Of a stretch of DNA of 64,000 nt, positions 26,355 to 35,297 are shown piece after piece. The position numbers were made by a program, and so were the translations under genes. The notes below the pieces were generated by a model. It had not been told where the DNA came from, ran no database searches, and saw only the letters and a list, made by a program, of their open reading frames with translations. This DNA comes from Microbulbifer sp. HZ11 (GTDB lineage: Bacteria > Pseudomonadota > Gammaproteobacteria > Pseudomonadales > Cellvibrionaceae): NCBI RefSeq assembly GCF_000708675.1, contig NZ_JELR01000002.1, forward strand, positions 930,001 through 994,000, read 5' to 3'. The first letter of the stretch is position 1. Each line of letters begins with the position of its first letter.

Positions 26355-27872
26355 TCAGCTGATATCGATCCAGGTGGACTTAAGCTCGCAGTACTTGTCC
26401 AGCGCATGCAGGGACTTATCGCGGCCGTTACCGGATTGTTTAAAGCCGCCGAACGGCACGGTGATATCGCCACCAAAATAGTTATTCACCCACACAGATC
26501 CGGCACGGATATCGCGAGCCATACGGTGGGCGCGGCTGATGTCTTTGGTCCAGACGCCGGAAGCGAGGCCGTAGATGGAGTCGTTGGCGATTTTCAGCGC
26601 TTCCTCTTCGGTCTCGAACTCGATGATGGACAGCACCGGACCGAAGATTTCCTCGCGGGCAATGGTCATGTCGCCACTTACGCCGCGGAAAATGGTGGGC
26701 TCGTAGTAGTGGCCACCCTCTACCGCTTGCGCGGGCTTGCCGCCGCACACCAGGCTGGCGCCCTGCTCCAGGCCCTTGGCCACGTAGAACTCGACGGTGT
26801 CGAATTGGCTCTGGTCGATCAGTGCACCCATCACCGAGTTCGGATCCTGCGGATGACCCGGCTTGAAGCGCTCGGAGGCCTTTTTCACCTTTTCGATAAA
26901 GGTATCGGCGATGCCTTTTTCCACCAGCAGACGGGTGCCCGCGGTACAGGTTTCACCCTGGTTGTAGAACACTGCCAGCGCCGCCGCTTCCGCCGCCTTG
27001 TCCAGATCCGCATCGGCAAAAACAATGTTAGGGCTCTTGCCGCCCAGCTCGAGGAAGGTGCGCTTGAGGTTGGACTGGCCGGAGTATTCGGTCAGCGTCT
27101 TGCCCACCTCGGTGGAACCGGTGAAGGTCAGGCCGTCGATATCCATGTGCAGGCCGAGGGCCTTGCCGAGGCTGCTGCCCGGTCCCGGCAGTACGTTCAG
27201 TACGCCATCCGGCAGGCCTGCTTCTTTTGCCAGGCCGGCCAGTTTGATGGCGGTGAGCGGGGTGTTGGAAGCGGGCTTCAGAATCACGCTGTTACCGGTG
27301 GCCAGTGCCGGGCCCAGTTTCCACGCGGTAGTGGAGAGAGGGAAGTTCCAAGGCACAATCGCCGCGACCACCCCCAGGGGCATACGGGTAATCAGGCCTA
27401 TCTCCGTGGGGCCTGTGGGGGCGATCTCGTCGTAGATCTTGTCGATGGCCTCGGCATTCCAGCGGATGGTAGTCACCGCGCTGGGCACATCCACATTCAT
27501 GGTATCGCTGATGGGCTTGCCCGCATCGAGGCTTTCCAGCAGGGCGATTTCCTCGCGGTTGGCTTCGATCAGCTCGGCAAAACGCACCAGGATCTTCTTG
27601 CGATCCATAGGCGGCATATGGGACCAGACACCGGATTCAAAAGTGTCGCGAGCAATCTTGACCGCCACCTCGGCATCTTCCGGACCACAGTTGGCGACCT
27701 GCGCCAGCTCGCGGCCGTCCGCCGGGCTGGTACAGGGGCGGGTCTGGCCACTGCGGGCATCCACATATTCGCCGTTGATAAAGGCGCGCCCCTCGATGGT
27801 GAGAGTGTCGGCCATGGCGAGCCACTCCTGCAGGGATTGCGGGGTGGATTGCGGTTTCTGCTGATCGGTCAT
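26355..27872 (-). CDS. Aldehyde dehydrogenase, PuuC/KauB-like (aminoaldehydes)
   Basis: The 505-residue NAD(P)-dependent enzyme contains the general-base Glu motif TFLELGGKSP, the catalytic Cys in NQGETCTAG, and the closing FGGFKQSGNGRDKS segment. The N-terminal INGEYVDARSG...SPADGRELAQVA pattern is that of gamma-glutamyl-gamma-aminobutyraldehyde dehydrogenases (PuuC) and the Pseudomonas KauB. These oxidise aminoaldehydes from polyamine breakdown such as 3-aminopropanal and 4-aminobutanal. That would produce beta-alanine for the BauA-MmsA route at 9-12.5 kb. ATG 27872 is preferred over 27890 because GAGGTGTCC precedes it. A strong palindrome lies upstream. The specific substrate is inferred from similarity. 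Confidence 0.88.
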   Translation of the reverse strand: MTDQQKPQSTPQSLQEWLAMADTLTIEGRAFINGEYVDARSGQTRPCTSPADGRELAQVANCGPEDAEVAVKIARDTFESGVWSHMPPMDRKKILVRFAELIEANREEIALLESLDAGKPISDTMNVDVPSAVTTIRWNAEAIDKIYDEIAPTGPTEIGLITRMPLGVVAAIVPWNFPLSTTAWKLGPALATGNSVILKPASNTPLTAIKLAGLAKEAGLPDGVLNVLPGPGSSLGKALGLHMDIDGLTFTGSTEVGKTLTEYSGQSNLKRTFLELGGKSPNIVFADADLDKAAEAAALAVFYNQGETCTAGTRLLVEKGIADTFIEKVKKASERFKPGHPQDPNSVMGALIDQSQFDTVEFYVAKGLEQGASLVCGGKPAQAVEGGHYYEPTIFRGVSGDMTIAREEIFGPVLSIIEFETEEEALKIANDSIYGLASGVWTKDISRAHRMARDIRAGSVWVNNYFGGDITVPFGGFKQSGNGRDKSLHALDKYCELKSTWIDIS

Positions 27873-27911
27873 GGACACCTCGGTCTTCAATATGAAAGTT
27901 GGCAGCCAGTA

Positions 27912-27953
27912 AAACTGAAGGATTGTTCAGTTTATACCTAAAATGTGATCACA
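27912..27953. promoter_or_regulatory. Palindromic operator candidates upstream of dehydrogenase
   Basis: AAACTGAA and its exact complement TTCAGTTT (27912-27919, 27926-27933) flank six bases. A second palindrome, TGTGATCACA, follows at 27944-27953. Both are within 85 bases upstream of the dehydrogenase start, so they are good operator candidates. The protein that binds is not known; the second lacks the six-base spacer of a CRP site. Confidence 0.5.
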
Positions 27954-27992
27954 AATCAAAGGGCGCAGTGTAACAGGGTCAAATGGCTCAGG

Positions 27993-28517
27993 TTAAATCG
28001 CTTCGAAGGTACCGGTTTGCAGGTTCTTGCGCGCACCGGGGATGGGGAACACCCGGTTGTGGAAGGCGATATAGAAGCCGGGTTGCATCAGGCGCGCGGT
28101 GAGCAGGGCTTCGGTGACATTCTGGCGGGCATCGGAATCGATAAAGCCCATGGGGCGCATGGCACCGGTGAACACCACAGGGACAGCGGGGGTCCCCATT
28201 TTTTCGTAGCAGTATTCCGCAGTGATCGACATGGTGTCGGTACCGTGCAGGATAACGATGGGGTCGCCCTGCTGTGCGGTGCTGGCGATAGCGGCGCAGA
28301 TCTGGTCGCGATCGCTGTTGTCCATCTCCAGGGAGTCCTTGTTGAGGATGCTCTCCAGTTCCAGATGGGTATAGGGCAGACGCAGGCTGCTGATCAGGCC
28401 CTCGCGAATGATGGACGCGCGGTTCTTGAGAGTGCCCTCGGATTCACAATAACTCTTTTCAATGGTGCCACCGGTGGTGAGGATGCGGATGGTGGTCTTG
28501 TGGTTGAGATCTGTCAT
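27993..28517 (-). CDS. Short asparaginase-like protein (N-terminal domain only)
   Basis: The 174-residue protein corresponds to the N-terminal domain of bacterial asparaginases. The first catalytic Thr is in ILTTGGTIEK and the second catalytic Thr-Asp is in VILHGTDTM, with FTGAMRPMG following. The usual C-terminal domain (about 130 residues) is absent, and the stop is not a recent frameshift: no remnant is visible in the 26 bases before the next features. Stand-alone short forms of this domain occur in other proteobacteria. Whether they hydrolyse asparagine is unclear. GGGAAAAACG precedes the start. Confidence 0.82.
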   Translation of the reverse strand: MTDLNHKTTIRILTTGGTIEKSYCESEGTLKNRASIIREGLISSLRLPYTHLELESILNKDSLEMDNSDRDQICAAIASTAQQGDPIVILHGTDTMSITAEYCYEKMGTPAVPVVFTGAMRPMGFIDSDARQNVTEALLTARLMQPGFYIAFHNRVFPIPGARKNLQTGTFEAI

Positions 28518-28600
28518 CGTTTTTCCCGCTGAATGAGTACAAATGTGCGCATATTAGTGGGCACGGGAGAACGAGACAATTGTAGCGTTAGGGACAGTCA

Positions 28601-28621
28601 CCCGCAGCCGCACGCTGCGGG
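28601..28621 (-). terminator. Hairpin after the OsmC gene
   Basis: The arms CCCGCAG/CTGCGGG surround seven bases, just beyond the OsmC stop. No T tract follows, so this is only a weak terminator candidate. Confidence 0.4.
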
Positions 28622-28644
28622 CTTACAACAACAAAGTTGGCGGC

Positions 28645-29064
28645 TCAGACTTCTTCGATCCGATAGGAGTGCACAATCTCCACCCCGGCCTTGCCCAGCA
28701 TGATGGACGCGGAGCAGTACTTCTCTGCCGACAGCTCCACCGCGCGCGCCACCTGGGACTCCTTGATATTGCGCCCGCGCACCACGAACTCCATCTCGAT
28801 CTTCTCGAACGGCGCCGGTACCGCGTCCGGGCGGTGGCCCTTCAGTTCCACATGGCAGCTGGCCACGTCCTGACGGGTCTTCTGCAGGATACCCACCACA
28901 TCGTAGGAGGCGCAGCCACCGACACCCAGCAGTATCATTTCCATGGGGCGAATGCCGTTATTCTTCTGGCCGCCTTCCATCACAACCGAATTGCCACTGC
29001 CCGACTCACCGATAAAGGTGACACCATTCACCCAGGTCACCTGACCCTGCATTACGCCCGCCAT
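28645..29064 (-). CDS. OsmC family protein (YhfA-like)
   Basis: From ATG 29064 (AAGGAGAGAGTTCC upstream) the protein has 139 residues; the longer open frame before it lacks a ribosome site. It has the OsmC/Ohr fold with the family Cys in LLGVGGCASYDVV and a second Cys in SAEKYCSASIM. These are the positions of the peroxidatic and resolving residues in hydroperoxide reductases. E. coli YhfA lies next to crp in the same divergent way, and an OsmC gene also adjoins vfr in Pseudomonas, so this is conserved synteny. The reductase activity of the YhfA group is not established. Confidence 0.88.
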   Translation of the reverse strand: MAGVMQGQVTWVNGVTFIGESGSGNSVVMEGGQKNNGIRPMEMILLGVGGCASYDVVGILQKTRQDVASCHVELKGHRPDAVPAPFEKIEMEFVVRGRNIKESQVARAVELSAEKYCSASIMLGKAGVEIVHSYRIEEV

Positions 29065-29204
29065 GGAACTCTCTCCTTCAGATTGGATGGGGGCCGGGAG
29101 CTTATCACAACAGTCGCCGGAATCCGCAGCGTGTCGAGACCCCAGTGACCCGGGAGACATTATCCCCTGGCGGCAGGCTCTGCAGAGTAAGCCTTCACTA
29201 ACGA

Positions 29205-29229
29205 CGGTTGTCACCGCTGCCGACAACCG
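29205..29229. other. Inverted repeat in the osmC-vfr promoter region
   Basis: CGGTTGTC (29205-29212) is repeated in inverse as GACAACCG (29222-29229). The divergent gap 29065-29389 also holds a CRP-like site (29261-29282). A short hairpin, GATGCC-N7-GGCATC at 29300-29318 followed by GGGGTTTT, would lie in the vfr leader. No gene is seen in this gap. Confidence 0.6.
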
Positions 29230-29260
29230 CTATAAACAACACCCTGCCCCTAAGCTGGGC

Positions 29261-29282
29261 AAAAAGTGGCCCAGATCACATT
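29261..29282. promoter_or_regulatory. CRP/Vfr binding site upstream of vfr
   Basis: AAAAAGTGGCCCAGATCACA plus TT matches the CRP consensus closely: the right half GATCACATT is perfect and the left half keeps GTG at the proper spacing. It is centred about 118 bases before the vfr start codon and about 207 before the osmC start. Autoregulation, as in E. coli crp, is the natural inference. Confidence 0.65.
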
Positions 29283-29389
29283 GCGGAGCATTAACCTGAG
29301 ATGCCCCCTGTTGGCATCGGGGTTTTAGCGGGATAATCATCCACTTACCCGGGATCAGGCACAAAAATTTCAAGAAAAGGAGTAGATCC

Positions 29390-30025
29390 GTGACGGTCGC
29401 TACCGAAGACACTCTGACTACTGGCAACATCGAAGACTTTCTCGCCCACTGCCATCGCCGCCGCTACCCGGCCAAGAGCACCATCATCTACGCTGGCGAC
29501 CGCTGTGAGTCCCTGTACTTCATCATGCGCGGTTCCGTCACCGTACTGATCGAGGACGACGAGGGCCGCGAAATGATCGTGGCCTACCTGAACGACGGCG
29601 ATTTCTTCGGTGAGATGGGCCTGTTCGACCAGGACACCCGCAGTGCCTGGGTGCGCACCAAGACCGAGTGTGAAGTTGCGGAAATCTCCTACACCAAGTT
29701 CCAGGAGCTGACCCGTCAGCACCCGGAATTCCTGTTCAACCTGGCCACCCAGATGGCAGGCCGCCTGCGCAACACCACCCGCAAGGTGGGTGACCTTGCG
29801 TTCCTCGACGTGACCGGTCGTGTGGCCCGTACCCTGCTGGACCTGTGTAACGAGCCGGATGCGATGACCCACCCGGAAGGTATGCAGATCAAGATTACCC
29901 GCCAGGAAATTGGCCGCATTGTCGGCTGCTCCCGCGAAATGGTGGGCCGGGTACTGAAGACCCTGGAAGAACAGGGCCTGGTATCGGTAAAAGGTAAAAC
30001 CATGGTGGTCTACGGGACCCGCTGA
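29390..30025 (+). CDS. vfr: CRP/Vfr family cAMP-responsive transcription regulator
   Basis: The 211-residue protein is a full-length CRP orthologue. The cAMP phosphate-binding cassette [17 protein letters not shown] (72-88, with Arg84 and Ser85) is intact, and Thr129-Thr130 occupy the dimer-helix positions that contact cAMP. The helix-turn-helix [20 protein letters not shown] (171-190) keeps the DNA-reading Arg-Glu-x3-Arg pattern. It should therefore recognise TGTGA-N6-TCACA sites. The start is GTG 29390, with AAAAGGAGTAGATCC upstream. OsmC on one side and the trpC-D-G cluster on the other reproduce the Pseudomonas vfr neighbourhood, though about 6.9 kb of other genes separates vfr from trpC here. 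No adenylate cyclase lies in the window. Confidence 0.95.
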   Translation: MTVATEDTLTTGNIEDFLAHCHRRRYPAKSTIIYAGDRCESLYFIMRGSVTVLIEDDEGREMIVAYLNDGDFFGEMGLFDQDTRSAWVRTKTECEVAEISYTKFQELTRQHPEFLFNLATQMAGRLRNTTRKVGDLAFLDVTGRVARTLLDLCNEPDAMTHPEGMQIKITRQEIGRIVGCSREMVGRVLKTLEEQGLVSVKGKTMVVYGTR

Positions 30026-30302
30026 TCCACCTTCGGTATGGGCCCCAGGCGCCGGGGCCCAATGCCAGCAACGCACCCCTCCCACGCGTCGCCCCGCCCA
30101 CAATCATACGACCGTCCGTTCATCCCTACAGGTTGGCAAGCGGCAACTCTACCCCCTTCCGTCGCCATTCAGGCCATCCCAACCCCACAAAGCCCAACTT
30201 TTCAGAAAATTTTTCCGGCAGCTACCGCAACGTGCGCAGGAAAGGACCCGCGACATTACTATTCGGTAAGTCGCAGGGGTCATGCACCCCGGGGAGCCAG
30301 GA

Positions 30303-32525
30303 ATGGGAAACAGTCACAACTCTGCCCACCTCGCAGCATTTACGCTGTTAATTTCGACCATATTGGTCTTGCTGGTAACAGCCTGCGACAGAGGCGCGGT
30401 GGAACGGAATCAGCCACCCCGCGAGACCCCAGTCAACGCCAGCGCCACAGCGGCGCAGGCAATTCCCCCATATATCGAAACCGGTGACCTGGCGGCAATT
30501 CGCGACCGCGGCGTTATCCGCTTCGTCAATCTCGGCGGGTCCGAACTCGACCGGCTACCTAGGGACAGCATCGTCACGCTGAAACACATCACCCTGGCGA
30601 ACAAGCTAGCGGAAAAACTGAAGCTTGAAACCGTATGGATTGTGGCGCGTACCCCGCAGGAAGCCATCGAGATGGTGCAGGCGGGGAAAGCGGACATTGC
30701 AGCCTACTCGCTGACCGACACCGAAGCCCGTCGCGAGCTCGTCGATTTTACGGTACCGCTGCTGCAGACCCGGCAGAAGCTGGTGACCAGTCTGGACGGT
30801 CCGGACATCCGTGATCCAGAACAACTACGCGACGCCGAGTTAATCGCGCAAACAGGCTCCGTCTACATACAGACCGCCGAGCGCCTGATTGCACAGAATC
30901 CGGATGCCAACCTTTCGATAAAGCAGGCCGTAGTCTACGAGGACCGGGATGCCCTGGTCGACCTGCTCAAAGAAAAGAGAAATCGCGTGGCCATCCTCGA
31001 TGACTATATCGCGGATAACATGCTCAGCTACCGCAAGGATATTCGAGTGGGCGCGGCGGTTTCGGAGAGAGAGAATATTGCCTGGGCGGTACGCAAAGGT
31101 TCAAAAAAGCTGCTCACCAGGGTTAACAACTATCTAACCGGCAACCTGGTCAAAGCGCCGGGCGAACGCATTAGCGACTGGAAAGCAATCAAACAGTCCG
31201 GCGTTATCCGCTTCCTCACCTACAACCGCCCATCCGTTTACTACCTGTGGAAAGGCGTGCTTATGGGCTTTGACTACGACCTCGCGAAAGCCTTTGCAGA
31301 AAAGCACGACCTGCAGCTGCAAGTGATTGTGGTGCCCTACGATGAAACCCTGATTGACTGGCTGAAAGCCGGGAAAGGCGATTTCGCCGGTGCCGTAAAA
31401 AATATCACCCAGGAACGCATCGACCAGGGGATTGCCTTCACACGCTCCTATCGTGAAACCCCGGAGCAGGTTGTCAGCAACCGGAACAAACCGGAGATCA
31501 AACAGATTCAGGATCTTGCCGGACGCACCCTGACGGTCAGGGCCAACTCTCCCTTTACCACCACCGCGCGCACACTGAAACGCAGCGGTATTGATGTTGC
31601 CGTAGAAGTCGCCCCGGCGGATATTTCTATCGCCGAACTTATCGACCGAATCGCGGAGGGCGAACTGGATGCCACCATCGTGGATAACGATGATGTGATG
31701 ATGGCAGCCTCCCTGCACCCCGAGTTGTCCCCCGGCACCCTGGTCAGTGACCCGCGTCCACAGGGGTGGATGGTCATGCCGCAAAACAAACAGCTGCTGA
31801 AAAAGCTCGATATCTTTCTCGCCAAGTATCGCAAGAGCGAGGCCTACCCGAAAAAAATCGCGGCTTATTTCGAGCCGAACAAGCGCTTTACCCAGCACGT
31901 CGCTGCGCGTGTTATTCCAGGGAAAGACCTCTCCCCCTACGACACCCTGGTAAAACACTCATCGCTGGAATACGGCTTCGACTGGCGCCTGGTGGTGGCG
32001 CAGATGTGGCAGGAAAGTAACTTCAACCCGAAAGCTGTATCTCCGGTGGGTGCCCAGGGGCTGTTACAGGTAATGCCCGCCACTGCGGAAGATATGGGCT
32101 TCCCGCCTCCGCTGTTCGAGCCGGACCGCAATATTCAGGCGGGACTCAAATACCTCAACTGGGTACGCGACCGGTTTGAACCCACACTGCCGGCGGTGGA
32201 AAGACTCTGGTTTATTCTCGCCTCCTACAATGCCGGTTACGGGCATTTACTGGATGCGCGCCGACTGGCCCGGGAGCTCGGTCTCAACCCGGATGTCTGG
32301 TTCGGCAATGTGGAGCAGGCCATGCTCAAACTGTCCGAACCCCAATACTTCACCAAAGCCCGCTACGGCTATGTCCGCGGTGCGGAGCCAGTCCAATACG
32401 TACGCAAGATCAGCCACCTGTATCACGCCTACACCAACGTCGCCAGCGGCGATATTGACCTCAACCAGGTGCAACACCGCCTCTCACCAACCCATCAGGT
32501 GCCGCCCCATCCGGTATCCCAGTAA
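30303..32525 (+). CDS. MltF-like membrane-bound lytic transglycosylase, two SBP modules
   Basis: The 740-residue lipoprotein (signal ending LLVTAC) has the same design as the protein at 17448-19661. Two consecutive type 3 solute-binding modules are visible (PQEAIEMVQAGKADIAAYSL... and DWLKAGKGDFAGAVKNIT...). A C-terminal SLT domain has catalytic Glu571 in MWQESNFNPKAV, then GAQGLLQVMPATAEDMG and ASYNAGYGHLLDARRL. ATG 30303 is chosen because GGGGAG lies six bases before it; the frame also opens at ATG 30282. It should cleave glycan strands at the outer membrane. Sequence identity with its paralogue is only moderate, so the duplication is old. It is inserted between vfr and the trp genes; nothing links it functionally to either. 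Confidence 0.88.
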   Translation: MGNSHNSAHLAAFTLLISTILVLLVTACDRGAVERNQPPRETPVNASATAAQAIPPYIETGDLAAIRDRGVIRFVNLGGSELDRLPRDSIVTLKHITLANKLAEKLKLETVWIVARTPQEAIEMVQAGKADIAAYSLTDTEARRELVDFTVPLLQTRQKLVTSLDGPDIRDPEQLRDAELIAQTGSVYIQTAERLIAQNPDANLSIKQAVVYEDRDALVDLLKEKRNRVAILDDYIADNMLSYRKDIRVGAAVSERENIAWAVRKGSKKLLTRVNNYLTGNLVKAPGERISDWKAIKQSGVIRFLTYNRPSVYYLWKGVLMGFDYDLAKAFAEKHDLQLQVIVVPYDETLIDWLKAGKGDFAGAVKNITQERIDQGIAFTRSYRETPEQVVSNRNKPEIKQIQDLAGRTLTVRANSPFTTTARTLKRSGIDVAVEVAPADISIAELIDRIAEGELDATIVDNDDVMMAASLHPELSPGTLVSDPRPQGWMVMPQNKQLLKKLDIFLAKYRKSEAYPKKIAAYFEPNKRFTQHVAARVIPGKDLSPYDTLVKHSSLEYGFDWRLVVAQMWQESNFNPKAVSPVGAQGLLQVMPATAEDMGFPPPLFEPDRNIQAGLKYLNWVRDRFEPTLPAVERLWFILASYNAGYGHLLDARRLARELGLNPDVWFGNVEQAMLKLSEPQYFTKARYGYVRGAEPVQYVRKISHLYHAYTNVASGDIDLNQVQHRLSPTHQVPPHPVSQ

Positions 32526-32742
32526 CCATCAGGGCACTGGACGACCGACCAGCATTTTATACTGGCGAAAGCACCAAAATGACGCACAATACGAACAAAT
32601 ATCGGCCTAAAGAACCAAAATAAAGCAATACTGCAAAATTAAACACTGCTGAGCGCGCACATTTAGCAAATTATTCTCCCCGGCACTGGTACGTTGGTTA
32701 CAGCCAACTCAACACATAAATAAATAGTCTTAGGGAGATCCA

Positions 32743-35211
32743 ATGAGGGACAACAACAACTACCTCTCACTCAAAAAATCCCACCTGGCCCTGGCCATCT
32801 CGTGCGCGGCGATGCCGTTGCCGCAGTTCGCCACGGCACAGAATACGGAAAGCGAAAGCAAACCCGCTTTCGAAGAAGTTGTGGTGACCGGCTCGCGGCG
32901 CGAAGAAAATGTGATGGATATTCCCATCAATATTTCGGCGGTGGGCGGAGAGAAGATTGAAGACCTGCGCCTCACCAGCATCGCCAAAATTGCTTACTAC
33001 ACCCCGGGGCTGACGGTAGTGGACCGCGGCCCGCGGGACGAAGTACCGGATATGATGGTACGCGGACTCAACACCGGTGGCCTGGGCCCGGGCTTCAGCA
33101 GCAGCACCGTGGCCATGTACCTGGGGGATATCCCCCTGCAGGTGGACCTGAAGCCCGTTGACCTCGAGCGGGTGGAGGTACTTATCGGCCCTCAGGGCAC
33201 CCTTTACGGACAGGGCACCATGGGCGGCGCCATCCGCTATATCCCGGCGAAAGCGGATCCATCGGGCTACAGTGCCAGTTTCCGCGGTAGTGCAAGCAGC
33301 ACAAATGAAAGCTCCGGCATCGGTCAGGAGTACGGCGCCACTTTGAATTTCGCCCTGACCGATACCCTGGCCATTCGGGTAAACGCCGACAGCGTACAGG
33401 ACCCCGGCTTTATCGATTACAACTATGTGGTGCGTGAATCCGGTGTCTCCAACCCGGATCCGGATTTCAATGATCCCGACGATGTCGCCGCGAACCTGCG
33501 CAAAGTCAAAGATGCCAACGGTGAAGACACCAAGTCCGGCCGTATCAATGTGCGCTGGCTAGCAAACGACTGGCTGGAAGCCAACCTGTGGCACTACTAC
33601 CAGGATACCAAGGCAGAGGGTCGCCAACTGGCCAACCAGCTCTCATTTGGTACCGGACCCTACGAATCCGGCATGCGCTATGAAGAGCCCAATCACTACA
33701 CCAATAAACTCACCAGTATCGAGCTGATCGGTGACCTCGGTTTTGCCCAGGCCACCATGGTTTACGGCCAATCCGAATATGAGGAGCTGGGCCAGCGCGA
33801 TCAGACCGACCTGCTGCTCGATCTGGACTACGGTTACGATTCCTTCCCGTCGTTCTCGGCCTATACACGCGAACAAGTAAAAGACAAAGCCGACACCTTT
33901 GAACTGCGCATGTCTTCACAGCATGAAGGTCCTTTCAAATGGGTCGCCGGTTACTTCCAGAACGAGTATGTCTCCGACGCGATCAGTGAAGAGTTTACCC
34001 CCTTCTTTGACCAGTTCGCTGTGGATAACTGGGATGCCGTGCAGCTTCGCCCAGACAGCCTGGAATACATTCAGCTTACGGATATCGACGAAAAAGAATC
34101 CGCCTTTTACGGTGAACTGACCTATAGCCTGAGCGACACACTCGCGGTCACCGGCGGTTACCGTCGTTACAGTTTTGAAACCGATATTACCGGCGGATTC
34201 GGACTGCCTCTGTACGATACCGTGTTCCTCGGAGCGCCTCAGGACGCCATCAACGTAGACCTGGGTACCAATCAGGGGGAAGACGAGGGAGATCTGTTCA
34301 AGTTCAACCTGGCGTGGGATGCGACCGATTCCGGCATGGTGTATTTCACTTACTCCCAGGGCTACCGCAACGGCGGCGTCAACTCCGTACCGGAATGTAC
34401 CCCGGAGCAAATCGCCAGCGATAATCAGCAGCTGTGCGCACTGCCGGAAGAAGTACTGATTGACCCGGACAAAATCGACAACTACGAAATCGGCTACAAA
34501 GGCCTGGTCGGCGAGCGCCTGAATATCAGCACCGCGCTGTACTACATCGACTGGAGCGACCTGCAGGTTGCCACCACCACCACCAATGGCTCTCTGCCCA
34601 TTACCGGCAACGGCAGCGCCGCCATCAGCCAGGGCTTTGAGCTCCAGGGAAGCTGGCTGATCAGTGACAGTCTGGATCTGGCTTTCACCTACGCGTACAC
34701 CGACGCCGAGCTCACCGAGGATGCCCCGGGTCTGGTCGGCCCCTACGATGTCTATGCGGGCGCCCGCCTGCCGGGACACGCCGAACACCAGGGCTCTCTC
34801 AACCTGAACTACTCCACCACGGTATTGGGCAACTATGACCTGGCTCTGAACTACGGGCTCGTGTTCGCCAGCGATGTGTACAACATGGTTGGTGGCCCCG
34901 AAGACCCGCTGTACATGGTCGAGGAAGATGGCAGCATTACTGCGGGTGACCGCGGCGGCGAAGCCATTCCGGGTTATGCGGTACACCACCTGTCCGCAAC
35001 CCTGAGCCTAGACAACTGGACCGTGCAGGCATTCGCAGACAACCTGTGGGACAAGTATTACATCACTGGAACCCGCACCAGCCGCCGCAACCTGCAGGAC
35101 GAAAACAACGGTCCGGGTATCGAGTGGGGCAACGGCTTTACCCAGCGTTCCTACGGCCAGTACGTGGGCACACCGCGCACCATTGGTGCCCGCTTCACCT
35201 ACAGCTTCTGA
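32743..35211 (+). CDS. TonB-dependent outer-membrane receptor
   Basis: The 822-residue protein has a signal peptide, a TonB box-like region and plug domain (FEEVVVTGSRREENVMDIP, residues about 44-62; DLERVEVLIGPQGTLYGQGTMGG near 140-165). A 22-strand-type beta-barrel follows, ending in the C-terminal aromatic FTYSF required for barrel insertion. Such receptors import siderophores, vitamins, or oligosaccharides in marine bacteria. GGGAGATCC precedes the start. The AT-rich 217-base leader contains a small hairpin GTTGG/CCAAC near 32692-32707. A terminator follows, and then a TPR-sulfotransferase gene, a pairing frequent in marine proteobacteria. The ligand is unknown. Confidence 0.93.
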   Translation: MRDNNNYLSLKKSHLALAISCAAMPLPQFATAQNTESESKPAFEEVVVTGSRREENVMDIPINISAVGGEKIEDLRLTSIAKIAYYTPGLTVVDRGPRDEVPDMMVRGLNTGGLGPGFSSSTVAMYLGDIPLQVDLKPVDLERVEVLIGPQGTLYGQGTMGGAIRYIPAKADPSGYSASFRGSASSTNESSGIGQEYGATLNFALTDTLAIRVNADSVQDPGFIDYNYVVRESGVSNPDPDFNDPDDVAANLRKVKDANGEDTKSGRINVRWLANDWLEANLWHYYQDTKAEGRQLANQLSFGTGPYESGMRYEEPNHYTNKLTSIELIGDLGFAQATMVYGQSEYEELGQRDQTDLLLDLDYGYDSFPSFSAYTREQVKDKADTFELRMSSQHEGPFKWVAGYFQNEYVSDAISEEFTPFFDQFAVDNWDAVQLRPDSLEYIQLTDIDEKESAFYGELTYSLSDTLAVTGGYRRYSFETDITGGFGLPLYDTVFLGAPQDAINVDLGTNQGEDEGDLFKFNLAWDATDSGMVYFTYSQGYRNGGVNSVPECTPEQIASDNQQLCALPEEVLIDPDKIDNYEIGYKGLVGERLNISTALYYIDWSDLQVATTTTNGSLPITGNGSAAISQGFELQGSWLISDSLDLAFTYAYTDAELTEDAPGLVGPYDVYAGARLPGHAEHQGSLNLNYSTTVLGNYDLALNYGLVFASDVYNMVGGPEDPLYMVEEDGSITAGDRGGEAIPGYAVHHLSATLSLDNWTVQAFADNLWDKYYITGTRTSRRNLQDENNGPGIEWGNGFTQRSYGQYVGTPRTIGARFTYSF

Positions 35212-35230
35212 CACCTGTAGGCTTTCCATC

Positions 35231-35268
35231 AAGCCGGTCTGGGATACACTGTCCCGGCCGGCTTTTTT
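35231..35268 (+). terminator. Intrinsic terminator after the TonB receptor gene
   Basis: An interrupted stem, AAGCCGG...GGGA with TCCC...CCGGCTT, is followed by T6 and lies 20 bases after the receptor stop. It sits just ahead of the sulfotransferase start. Confidence 0.85.
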
Positions 35269-35297
35269 ATTTGTTGATCCTTACTTTATTGCCATCT

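Noticed and set aside
26406-27941. 511-codon open frame antisense to the aldehyde dehydrogenase
   Set aside because: It mirrors a clearly real dehydrogenase gene with catalytic motifs. The antisense product resembles nothing known.
27944-27953. TGTGATCACA as a CRP site
   Set aside because: The six-base spacer between half sites is absent, so it is not a CRP site. It is kept only as an unexplained palindrome.
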